Both the position numbers and the translations under genes were made by a program. A model generated the notes under the pieces. It did no database searches and had not been told where the DNA came from. It saw only the letters and a list, made by a program, of their open reading frames with translations. 16,583 bases of DNA from Actinomycetes bacterium. Its GTDB lineage: Bacteria > Actinomycetota > Actinomycetes > Actinomycetales > Actinomycetaceae. Shown one piece after another: positions 1 to 8,300 of this stretch (the first letter of the stretch is position 1; every line of letters begins with the position of its first letter). Where the stretch lies: positions 1-16,583 of the forward strand of contig JAEWEQ010000077.1 in the NCBI GenBank assembly GCA_023389315.1. The letters run 5' to 3'.

Positions 1-486
1 GAGCAGTGGCGCACCCGCGCCGCCGACCGCCAGGTCCCGGGCCTGATGGAGGAGCTGCTGTTTGAAGCTCTCGACGCCATTGGGGTTAACCGCGCCCTTT
101 ACTTGGCGCATTCGGAGCTGCTCACCCGGTCGGTGCGTGACCCGAACTGGGGTTGGCGCCTGTTGGATCTGAACGGGGAGTTCATGCGGGCTCTCAGTGA
201 CGTGTTGGAGCGGATTTTGGAGTTGGCGGGCCGCCAGCCGACCCGTTCCATACGGGCGCTAACGCACGCGGTGATTGGGATCGTGCTGCGTGCCGCCAGT
301 ATTGACGCGCTGCGTATGACGGCGAAGTTCCGTGCCGAGCAACTGGATCCGCAGGTGGTGCACCCGGAACTGCTGCCCCTGGATGGACAGCAGATTCCCG
401 ATTCACAGTCGGTGGCTGATTCTCCGGCGCGGGACGTGGTGGAAATGGTGTTGGTGCTGCTTTACGCCTGTTCGCGCCCGCAATAG
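1..486 (+). CDS. Putative TetR-family regulator, C-terminal part (5' end outside window)
   Basis: The frame is open from base 1 to a TAG at 484-486, giving about 161 residues, so the gene starts before the window. The ATG at 46 is probably internal, because coding-looking sequence continues upstream of it. The visible part is all-helical in appearance. It has amphipathic helices such as LLDLNGEFMRALSDVLERIL, followed by TRSIRALTHAVIGIVLRAA, the pattern of the ligand-binding and dimerisation domain of TetR-type repressors. The DNA-binding helix-turn-helix that would prove the family lies in the missing N-terminus. It is co-directional with the biotin/fatty-acid operon and 188 bp upstream of birA, so a local regulatory role is plausible; actinobacterial TetR proteins such as FasR and BioQ control these pathways. 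I am fairly sure this is a gene and only moderately sure of the family. Confidence 0.5.
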   Translation, partial: EQWRTRAADRQVPGLMEELLFEALDAIGVNRALYLAHSELLTRSVRDPNWGWRLLDLNGEFMRALSDVLERILELAGRQPTRSIRALTHAVIGIVLRAASIDALRMTAKFRAEQLDPQVVHPELLPLDGQQIPDSQSVADSPARDVVEMVLVLLYACSRPQ

Positions 487-559
487 GTGCCCGCGGTAGG
501 TGGTTCGCCCTCGCGCTGGAGGCCCTAGTACGCGCCGTGCCCAACGCGCCGCCGCCACC

Positions 560-578
560 CGCGCTACGTAGTAGCACG
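560..578. promoter_or_regulatory. 19-bp palindrome, candidate repressor operator
   Basis: The core GCTAC-GTA-GTAGC (563-575) is a perfect inverted repeat with 5-bp arms and a 3-bp spacer. Two of the next three base pairs outward also match (561/577 and 560/578), with one mismatch at 562/576. The size and symmetry suit a dimeric TetR-type regulator. The site sits just upstream of the candidate -35 at 584-589. Function is inferred from symmetry and position only. Confidence 0.35.
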
Positions 579-595
579 CCAACTTGCCGTCGCAC

Positions 596-609
596 ATACA
601 AAAATGTAT
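596..609. promoter_or_regulatory. AT-rich palindrome ATACA-N4-TGTAT, candidate operator
   Basis: This is a perfect 5-bp inverted repeat around an AAAA spacer, in the most A/T-rich part of the gap. It overlaps the candidate -10 region (607-612), where a bound repressor would block RNA polymerase. It could instead simply be the melting region of the promoter. It shares no half-site with the 560-578 palindrome. Confidence 0.3.
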
Positions 610-674
610 TTGAGTGCTTTGGCGCTGCCGCTGAAGATAGACGCAACTTCATGTTTTCAACAGGAGGGACCGTC

Positions 675-1562
675 ATGGCAGCGTCGCAAGCACCGCCGCG
701 CGCGCAAACCGCAGGCTACCCGCGCATCCACCTCGCGCAAGTGGATTCCACCAACACGGAACTGGCCCGCCGCTACCAGCAAGACCCCACCTTAGCTGCC
801 TTCACCACCGTCACCGCCGACCACCAGCACCAGGGGCGAGGGCGATACGGGCGCACCTGGGTGGATACCGCTGGCTCGCTGCTGGCCTCGGTCCTGGTGA
901 GAGTCCCCGCCGCGAACGTGTCGTGGCTGACCGCGGTGGCGGGCTTAGCGGCGGCACGCGCGGTGGCAGCGACCTATGCGCGCCTGGGTGAAGCGGTGCA
1001 GCTTAAATGGCCCAACGACGTGATGGTGGCGGGCAAGAAAATCGGCGGTATCCTCACTGAACACCTGGCGGGAACAGACCGCGAGGAAAACACCGTGATC
1101 GTTGGGATTGGTCTGAATTTCGGTGCGGTCTCCCCCGATGCGGGCGAGGCTGCCGGGGCCCTGCCGGTGGACGTTGACGCGGTGGAAATCCACACTGCGC
1201 GTGAGGAAAAAACTTGGGCCGGGGGAGTGACGACAAAGGTGTCGCCCCCGGTTGAATCCCTTCGCGAGGACGTACTGGCGCGGTTCCTCACCCAACTGCA
1301 GTCCCTGCTGGGGCAGTCGCGCGAAACCTGGCTGGGGGAGTACCGCTCCCGCCTGTTCGGACGCGCCAGCCACCTGCAGTTCACGCTCCCCGATGGGGAG
1401 GTCATTCGCGGTCGCATCATCGACATTGACGTCGACGCGCACCTGGTGGTGAAGACCGAGGACGGGCTGCGTGCCCTGTCGGTGGCGGTGGTGGAGGCCC
1501 CCGCCCTCGGAAATGAATCACCGGCCCACCCCGATCACCCGGCCCATCCCGAAACCCGGTAG
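675..1562 (+). CDS. birA: Biotin-[acetyl-CoA-carboxylase] ligase (BirA, no HTH domain)
   Basis: The enzyme activates biotin with ATP and attaches it to the lysine of the biotin carrier domain, here almost certainly the carrier encoded by the next gene. The predicted protein is 295 aa. The biotin/AMP-binding loop GRGRYGRTW is at residues 54-62, KWPND at 111-115, GKKIGGILTE at 120-129 and VIVGIGLNFG at 141-150. A small SH3-like C-terminal domain follows at about 230-272. The ATG at 675 was chosen over the upstream in-frame ATG at 537 because AGGAGG (662-667) sits 7 bases before it and homology-like sequence begins there. There is no N-terminal helix-turn-helix, so unlike E. coli BirA it should not act as a repressor. 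An insert-like stretch (about 163-195) and a His/Pro-rich tail (about 281-295) are unusual. The stop codon overlaps the ribosome site of the next gene. Confidence 0.93.
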   Translation: MAASQAPPRAQTAGYPRIHLAQVDSTNTELARRYQQDPTLAAFTTVTADHQHQGRGRYGRTWVDTAGSLLASVLVRVPAANVSWLTAVAGLAAARAVAATYARLGEAVQLKWPNDVMVAGKKIGGILTEHLAGTDREENTVIVGIGLNFGAVSPDAGEAAGALPVDVDAVEIHTAREEKTWAGGVTTKVSPPVESLREDVLARFLTQLQSLLGQSRETWLGEYRSRLFGRASHLQFTLPDGEVIRGRIIDIDVDAHLVVKTEDGLRALSVAVVEAPALGNESPAHPDHPAHPETR

Positions 1563-1577
1563 GAGGTTTTTGACTTG
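1561..1577 (+). promoter_or_regulatory. Ribosome binding site and TTG start of the carboxylase alpha gene
   Basis: AGGAGG at 1561-1566 overlaps the birA stop codon (TAG, 1560-1562) and lies 8 bases before a TTG at 1575. No in-frame ATG lies near a comparable site before the conserved biotin carboxylase domain begins, so TTG is the best start. The arrangement suggests translational coupling to birA. Confidence 0.75.
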
Positions 1578-3698
1578 ACTGGCCAAACTGCCCAACCCAC
1601 CGACGCGACTGCCGCGCGCAACGCGGCTGGCAACGCCGCCACGCCCACCGGTGAGGTCCCACCCATTCGCTCCCTGCTGATCGCCAACCGTGGGGAAATC
1701 GCGGTGCGCGTGCTGCGTACCGCCCGCGACCTGGGGATCCGTCCCGTCGCCATCTACGCCGCCCCTGACATCCACACCCTGGTGTGTGACCTGGCGGATG
1801 AGTCATATTCCCTGCGCGGGGAAAGCGCCGCCGACACCTACATGAACCCCGAAGCGGTACTGGCGGCAGCCAAACGCGCCGGGGCCGACGCCATCCACCC
1901 CGGCTACGGGTTCCTCGCCGAAGACGCCGCCTTCGCCCAGATGGTGGTGGAACGCGGCCTGCGGTGGGTGGGCCCCAGCCCGGAGGCGATCCGCGCCCTG
2001 GGGGACAAAATCGAAGCCCGCCAACTGGCTGAAGCCCACGGGGTGGGCACCATCCCCGGCATTTCCAACGCCATCAGCGACCCGGACCAGGTGCTGGAGT
2101 TCGCCGCCGCCCACGGCTACCCGATCGTGCTGAAGAAGTCCGACTCCGGTGGGGGCCGGGGCATCACCCGCCTCGATAGTGACGAGGACGTGCGCCGCTA
2201 CTTCGCGGACCTGCCCGCCGACAGTGACTTTTCCACCACCTTCGTGGAAAAACTGATGGAACGCACCCGCCACGTGGAAACCCAGTGCATGCGCGATGGG
2301 CACGGCAATTTCCAGGTGGTCACCACCCGGGATTGTTCGGTGCAGCGGCGCAACCAGAAGGTGATTGAGGAAGCCCCCGCCCCGCACCTGCCCGACGACA
2401 CCGCGGCCACCTTAGAGGATTGGTCACGCAAACTGTTCGAAGCGGTGGACTACGTGGGCGTGGGGACGTGCGAGTTCCTCGTGGACGAGGACGGTGCCGC
2501 CTACTTCTTGGAAGTGAACCCCCGCTTGCAGGTGGAGCACACGGTGTCGGAAGAAGTCGCCGGCGTGGACTTGGTACACCAGCAGTTGCGTATTGCCAAC
2601 GGGCTGGAACTCAGCCCCGCGCTGCCACACCGCGGCCACAGCATCGAGCTGCGCATCACTTCCGAAGACCCGGCTGACGACCTGATGCCCGCCACCGGCA
2701 CCATCACCAAGATTTCCTACCCGGCGGGCCCGGGCGTGCGGGTGGATTCGTTCGTGCGCGAGGGCGACGTGATCGGCGCCGGGTTCGACTCCCTGATTGC
2801 CAAACTCATCATCACCGGTACCGACCGGGCCCACGCCCTCGCCCGTGCTCGCCGCGCCCTGATCGAGTTCTCCGTTGACGGCCTGCCCACCTCCGCACCC
2901 CTGATCCGTCACATCCTGGACCACCCTGATTTCGTGGGCCCGGACCGGCACGTGGAAGGCTTCCCCACGCAGGCCCGGCGAGGGCGGGGCGGGGCTCCCG
3001 GCAAACGCCAACTCATCGAACCGGCGCAGCCGCGCTTCAACGTCACCACCAAGTGGATGGAAAACGAAGGCATTTTAGCGGCAGTTAAGGAACAACTCGG
3101 CGTATCCGCCACCCCGGTGGCAGCCGCCAGCGAAGTACAGACTTTCATCATCGAAGTGGCGGGACGCCGCATGGAGATGAAGCTACCCGCCGCGATCATC
3201 AACACCGCGCAAGCGGCCGCCCAGGCCACCGGTTGGGCGGCGCAAGCCACCGCCCAGGCAGCAATGCATTTGCCGAAGCAACGGCTGCGGGGGCGTCGCA
3301 CGCGCGCCGAACAGACCACCGGCGGGGCGGGCAATGCTGACGCGCTTTCCCCCATCCAAGCCACCGTGGTGCGAGTGGTGGTGGAACCAAAGTCCGCCGT
3401 GCGCGAAGGTGACCTGCTGGTGGTTTTGGAGTCCATGAAGATGGAGAAATACATCTACGCCCAAGTTGACGGCGTGGTCGAACACATCCACGTTGGTGCC
3501 GGGCAGGGCGTGAAATCCGGAGAGTTGTTAATCTCCATCACTGCCCAGGGCGAGGACGGGACGGCCGCTGGCAGCGACAGCGCCGCCGGCCCGGCTAACT
3601 CCGCCGACCAGGTTGGCAGCGGCGCCCGCACCGAAACCGCGGACACCACCGCCGATACCGCCGCCGACACCGCGCAGGAACAGGAGGGCCACCGATGA
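1575..3698 (+). CDS. Acyl-CoA carboxylase alpha subunit: biotin carboxylase + biotin carrier fusion
   Basis: This is the ATP-dependent subunit (AccA3/AccBC/BccA type) that carboxylates biotin and carries it to the carboxyltransferase. It is 707 aa, longer than the roughly 590-600 aa typical of actinobacterial relatives. Biotin carboxylase begins near residue 31 (SLLIANRGEIAVRVL). The ATP-grasp loop is KKSDSGGGRGI at 187-197, RDCSVQRRNQKVIEEAP is at 252-268 and the catalytic EVNPRLQVEHTVSE is at 313-326. A linker of about 470-600 includes an Ala/Gln-rich run. The biotinyl domain follows, with ESMKME and biotin-accepting Lys622 (3438-3440). A roughly 50-residue acidic Ala/Thr/Asp tail (about 658-707) follows the carrier. 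The ATP loop departs from the usual GGGG form. The stop codon overlaps the next start in ATGA, so alpha and beta are probably made in step. Relatives are called accA3, accBC or bccA; I leave the symbol open. Confidence 0.93.
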   Translation: MTGQTAQPTDATAARNAAGNAATPTGEVPPIRSLLIANRGEIAVRVLRTARDLGIRPVAIYAAPDIHTLVCDLADESYSLRGESAADTYMNPEAVLAAAKRAGADAIHPGYGFLAEDAAFAQMVVERGLRWVGPSPEAIRALGDKIEARQLAEAHGVGTIPGISNAISDPDQVLEFAAAHGYPIVLKKSDSGGGRGITRLDSDEDVRRYFADLPADSDFSTTFVEKLMERTRHVETQCMRDGHGNFQVVTTRDCSVQRRNQKVIEEAPAPHLPDDTAATLEDWSRKLFEAVDYVGVGTCEFLVDEDGAAYFLEVNPRLQVEHTVSEEVAGVDLVHQQLRIANGLELSPALPHRGHSIELRITSEDPADDLMPATGTITKISYPAGPGVRVDSFVREGDVIGAGFDSLIAKLIITGTDRAHALARARRALIEFSVDGLPTSAPLIRHILDHPDFVGPDRHVEGFPTQARRGRGGAPGKRQLIEPAQPRFNVTTKWMENEGILAAVKEQLGVSATPVAAASEVQTFIIEVAGRRMEMKLPAAIINTAQAAAQATGWAAQATAQAAMHLPKQRLRGRRTRAEQTTGGAGNADALSPIQATVVRVVVEPKSAVREGDLLVVLESMKMEKYIYAQVDGVVEHIHVGAGQGVKSGELLISITAQGEDGTAAGSDSAAGPANSADQVGSGARTETADTTADTAADTAQEQEGHR

Positions 3699-5290
3699 GC
3701 GAAAACCCACAAACCCTTGACCCGCTGGAAGAACTGGGCAGCCCCCAGTTTGACCGCTCCAACTTCGCCACCCGCGCCTCGGAAATGCTGGAGGAAGCAG
3801 AAAGCCGCGCCCGTGCCCGCCAACACACCAAAGGCCGCCAGACGGCGCGCGAGCGCATCGACCTGCTGCTGGATGCGGGGACCTTCAGCGAAATCCACCG
3901 TTTCGCCGGTGGTGACATCGACCAGGGCTACCTGGGGTCAGCCGTGGTAACCGGGTTCGGCACCATTGACGGGCGCCAAGTGGCGGTCTACGCCCAGGAC
4001 TTCTCCGTCCAAGGTGGCACCCTGGGGGAGATTGAGGGCCGCAAAATCACCCACCTGATGCGCCAAGCGGTGCGCCTGCGTATCCCCATCATCTCTTTGC
4101 TGGACTCCGGTGGGGCGCGCATCCAAGAGGGCGTGGCGGCCCTGACCCAGTACGGGGAAATCTTCAAAGCCACCACCGAGGCGTCCGGCGTGGTGCCGCA
4201 AATCTCGGTGATCCTGGGTCCGTGCGCAGGTGGGGCAGTGTACGGCCCGGCCCTTACCGACTTCATCATCATGACGAAGGAATCGTCCTACATGTTCGTC
4301 ACCGGCCCGTCGGTGGTGAAAGCCTCCACCGGGGAAGATATTTCCTCCGAGGACTTAGGTGGCGGCGCCATGCACAACTCCGAATCCGGGGTGGCGCACT
4401 TCCTGGCCGACAGCGAGGACGAAGCGCTGGACTACACCCGCACCCTGCTGTCCTACCTGCCCAGCCACTGCGAAGTCCCCGCCCCGCAATACGCTTACGA
4501 CCCGGCCACTGACGCCCCACCGGCCGCCCACCTGGTGGGCGACCTGGTGCCCGAACACCCAAAACAGCCATACGACATGGTGGAGCTGATCGAAGCCCTG
4601 GCTGATAACGAAGAGTTCTTAGAGATCCAACCGCTTTTCGCCCCCTCCGTGGTGGTCGGTTTTGCTTGCTTCGAGGGACGCACCGCGGGGATTGTTGCGA
4701 ACCAGCCTGAGCATGACGCCGGCACGCTGGATGTGAACGCCTCCGAAAAGGCCGCCCGCTTCGTGCAGTTCTGTGACGCTTTCGGGATCCCGGTGGTGAC
4801 CTTGGTGGACGTCCCCGGCTACCGGCCCGGCTCCGAGCAAGAACGCGCCGGCATTATTCGCCGCGGCGCCAAACTCATCACCGCTTACGCCACCGCCACC
4901 GTGCCGCTGATTACCGTGATTGTGCGCAAAGCCTACGGCGGGGCCTACATCGTGATGGGTTCGAAATCTTTGGGTGCGGATATGAACTATTCCTGGCCGT
5001 CTTCGCAAATCGCGGTGATGGGTTCGGAAGGCGCGGTCGATATCGTCTACCGGCGCCAACTGCGTAAGGAAGCGATGGAAGGCTACGACGTGGAGCAGCG
5101 TCGCCAGTACTACCAGGACCTGTATTCGCGCCAGTCGGTGAACCCGAACTTGTCGCTTTCCACCGGGGCGTTGGATGCCCTGATTGAACCGGGCCAGACC
5201 CGCAACGTGATTTCCCATTCGCTGCAGATCCTGCAGACGAAGGACCGCACGGTTTCCTCTCCCCGTATTCATGACAACGCCCCCCTCTAA
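3695..5290 (+). CDS. Acyl-CoA carboxylase beta subunit (carboxyltransferase, PccB/AccD-type)
   Basis: This subunit transfers the carboxyl group from carboxybiotin to an acyl-CoA, making malonyl-CoA or methylmalonyl-CoA. It is 531 aa, normal for the family. The first crotonase-like half carries SGGARIQEG (138-146) and GPCAGGAVYGPAL (175-187). The second half carries DVPGYRPG (372-379), RKAYGGAYIVMGSK (411-424) and NYSWPSSQIAVMG (431-443). The residue after RKAYGGAY is Ile419. In Streptomyces coelicolor enzymes the equivalent position is Ile in AccB, which accepts acetyl-CoA, and Asp in PccB, which does not, so this one should make malonyl-CoA. The ATG overlaps the upstream TGA, with AGGAGG at 3682-3687. 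fas follows after 16 bases, which fits malonyl-CoA supply. No small epsilon subunit gene is seen. Confidence 0.94.
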   Translation: MSENPQTLDPLEELGSPQFDRSNFATRASEMLEEAESRARARQHTKGRQTARERIDLLLDAGTFSEIHRFAGGDIDQGYLGSAVVTGFGTIDGRQVAVYAQDFSVQGGTLGEIEGRKITHLMRQAVRLRIPIISLLDSGGARIQEGVAALTQYGEIFKATTEASGVVPQISVILGPCAGGAVYGPALTDFIIMTKESSYMFVTGPSVVKASTGEDISSEDLGGGAMHNSESGVAHFLADSEDEALDYTRTLLSYLPSHCEVPAPQYAYDPATDAPPAAHLVGDLVPEHPKQPYDMVELIEALADNEEFLEIQPLFAPSVVVGFACFEGRTAGIVANQPEHDAGTLDVNASEKAARFVQFCDAFGIPVVTLVDVPGYRPGSEQERAGIIRRGAKLITAYATATVPLITVIVRKAYGGAYIVMGSKSLGADMNYSWPSSQIAVMGSEGAVDIVYRRQLRKEAMEGYDVEQRRQYYQDLYSRQSVNPNLSLSTGALDALIEPGQTRNVISHSLQILQTKDRTVSSPRIHDNAPL

Positions 5291-5306
5291 GTCTTTAAGG
5301 AAAAAA

Positions 5307-8300
5307 ATGTCTGCAAGTTTCTTAGCTTCCCTCACCTCCCCCTACGCCCTGGTTTTCGCTGGGCAAGGCAGCGCGTGGCGCACTGAACTGGCTGGCGCCT
5401 TGAAGTTCCCCGGTTCCGCCCAGCGCCTGCAGGCCGCCTGGAAGGGGGCGCTGGCCCTGACCGAGCCGGTGGCGTTGGAACTGCTGACCGCGGTTCCCGA
5501 AGCCACTCACGCCCTCACCCAGATGGTCGAGGGCGGGGCGGCTGAGTTCGCCAACGAGCGTGATGCCGCGGTGTCGGTCCCCGGCATCGTCCTCACCCAG
5601 TTGGCAGCGCTAGTGGACTTAGAGTCCACCAGTTTGGATTTCCTCCAGCACCCTCCGGCCGCCCTACTGGGACACTCCCAAGGCAAACTGGGGGCCGCCC
5701 TGGCCCGGGCTTTCATTGGCGGTGACCAAGCGCAGGTGGAGTCTTTGCTGGCCCTGGCGATCCTGATCGGCCACGCTGCTTCCGTCACTACCCGCGAGGG
5801 CGACCTGACTGCCCACGGGGAAGCCACCCCCATGCTGTCGATCCGCGGGGTGAACGTCGCTGACATTGACGCCCAACCAGCAGTGGTGAACGGCCCGCGC
5901 GCGGCGGTATTCTCCGGCGCCCCCACCGACCTGGTGGAACTACAAAAGCGCGTGCAGGCCGCTGCGGACGGGTTCAACCAGGCGCTGGAGGCCCGCGAGT
6001 TCGGCGGCACCGAACTGGACGCGAAGTTCGACTTCCTGCCCATCGGCGCACCCTTCCACAGCGAACTGCTGGCCCCCGCGTTGGAACAAACCATGCAGTG
6101 GGTGCGCACCATTAACGCCGCGAATCCGGCGATTGACGAAGACGCCGCGTACGACCTCGCCAAAGCAATCTTGGTGGACCCCGACAACTGGGTGGACGAA
6201 CTGAGTCAAGCCCGCGCCGGCGGGGTGCAGTGGTTCTTGGACCTGGGGCCCTCCGCCATGGTGACGCGCATGTCCGCCCCGCTGCTGGCCGGCTCCGGCA
6301 CCGCCATGGTGGATGCTTCCGGGGTGCAGGCCCGCACCGATTTGGACACTCCCGGTTTCGAGGTGGAAACCCCGGTTTCTTGGGAGCAGTTCGCACCCCG
6401 CCTGGTGCGCCTGCCGGATGGGCGCGAAGTGGTGGAAACCGCGTTCACCAAACTCACGGGGCGCTCACCCATCATGCTGCCAGGCATGACGCCCACCACC
6501 GTGTGGCCCGAAATCGTGGCGGCCGCCGCGAACGGTGGCTACTGGTCGGAACTGGCTGGTGGCGGCCAGTATTCGGAGGAAGTGTTCACCGAAAACCGGG
6601 AAGAGCTGGAGCGGCTGCTGGAGCCGGGGCGCGCCACCGGTTTCAATGCCATGTTCTTTGACCGGTTCATGTGGAACCTACAGTTCGGCGTGAACAAGAT
6701 CGTCCCCAAGGCGCGGGTCAACGGTGCCCCCTTCGACTCGGTCACCATTGCCGCTGGGATCCCGGAGCTGGATGAAGCTCGCGACCTGATTAAGGAACTC
6801 TCCGGGCAGGGTTTCACCAATATTTGCTTCAAACCTGGCTCCGTGGGGCAGATTAACCAGGTTTTGGATATTGCCGACGATAACGCCGATTACCAGTTGA
6901 TTATTCAGGTCGAGGACGGTCACGCCGGTGGTCACCACTCTTGGGAAAACCTGGACGACCTGCTGCAAGCCACCTACGCGCGTATCCGCGCCACTAAGAA
7001 CGTGGTGTTGGCGGTGGGCGGGGGCATCGGCACCCCGCAGCGCGCCACCGACTACCTCACCGGCCGCTGGTCGGCACCCTACGGGCTACCGCCCATGCCG
7101 GTGGATGCGGTGATGATCGGTACTGCCTCCATGGCGGTGAAGGAAGCGCGCACGTCCTCGAAGGTGAAGCAACTGCTGAAAGACACCCCCGGGGTACAGG
7201 AAAACGGGGGCTGGGTGGGCCGTTCGAAGTCCGCCGGTGGGATGACTTCGGGCCTGTCGCACCTGGATGCCGACATGTACGAGATTGACAACTCCTCCGC
7301 CAAGGCCGGCAGACTGATCCACGAACTGGGTGGGGATGCCGCCAAGATCGCGGCCCGCCGGGAGGAGCTGATCGAGGCATTGGGGCGCACCGCGAAACCG
7401 TACTTCGGGGACGTGGAGGACATGACTTACGCGCAGTGGGCCACCCGCGCGGTGCAGCTGTGTTCGCCTTCCACCGACTGGACGTGGGATGACCGCGTGT
7501 GGGGCCTATTCCAACGCATTGAAGCGCGCCTGCACGAGGCCGACCACGGGCAGATCGAAACCCTCTTCCCCGATCGGGAAGCGGTGGCCGATATGGAAGC
7601 GGCCCTGGCGAAACTGTTGGAAACCTATCCGCAGGCCCACACCCGCCCGGTGACGGCGGCGGACGCCAAGTGGTGGGTGCAGCTGTGCCGCAAGCACCAC
7701 AAGCCGATGCCGTTCGTGCCCGCCTTGGATGCGGATTTGGCGCGCTGGTGGGGCACGGACACGCTGTGGCAGTCCCACGATGAGCGTTTCGAAGCGGACG
7801 CGGTGCGCGTCATTCCCGGGCCCATTTCGGTGGCCGGTATCGACCGGGTAGATGAGCCGATCGCGCAGATGTTCGCGCGTTTCGAAGCGGAAGTGGCCGG
7901 CGCCATCGACACCCCGGCGCGCCCCATTTTCGCCCGCCTGCGCGGCTGCGAAACTGCCGAAGACTACCTGCGCGCAGCCCCCCACATGATGTGGGCCGGC
8001 AACTTGGTGGATAACCCCGCGCACGTGATGCCCACCCAAACCACCATCGTGGACGAGGACGGGGCAGTCAGTATCCGCATTGACTGCGATACCGCGTGGG
8101 ATGAGATTGAAAACCCACCTTACGCGGTGCGCCGCATCGACATCCCGGTACTACTGCCGGCGGGCTGTTCCACCGGTGGCTACCCGGTGGTGGATATGGC
8201 ACGCCTGTCCCACACCGCCTACGACTTGCTGGCCGGGGCAGCAGGGGTTTCCACCACCACCGTCAGCGGTGACCACATTGCGCACATGCCGGCGGTGGAC

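Larger units (their letters stand above)
487..674 (+). promoter_or_regulatory. Upstream region of the birA-acc-fas operon with candidate promoter and palindromes
   Basis: This 188-bp gap has no convincing ORF. It holds two inverted repeats (listed separately) and an A/T-rich patch at about 594-612 in otherwise GC-rich DNA. A weak promoter candidate is TTGCCG (584-589), a 17-base spacer, then TATTTG (607-612). TTGAGT (610-615) is another possible -35. Neither is a strong match to sigma-70 consensus, so the exact start of transcription cannot be read from sequence. As the last sizeable gap before five tightly packed genes, it is the likely location of the operon promoter. Confidence 0.4.

Noticed and set aside
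537..674. N-terminal extension of birA from the ATG at 537
   Set aside because: The extra 46 residues are low-complexity and unlike a ligase or HTH domain, and they cross the candidate promoter. The ATG at 675 has an AGGAGG 7 bases upstream.
5271..5306. Start of fas at the ATG at 5271
   Set aside because: It overlaps the end of the beta subunit gene and lacks a ribosome site. The ATG at 5307 follows AAGGA and leads directly into the acetyltransferase domain.
4619..5335. 238-codon minus-strand frame across the end of the beta subunit and start of fas
   Set aside because: It overlaps two confident genes and has no ribosome site or motifs.
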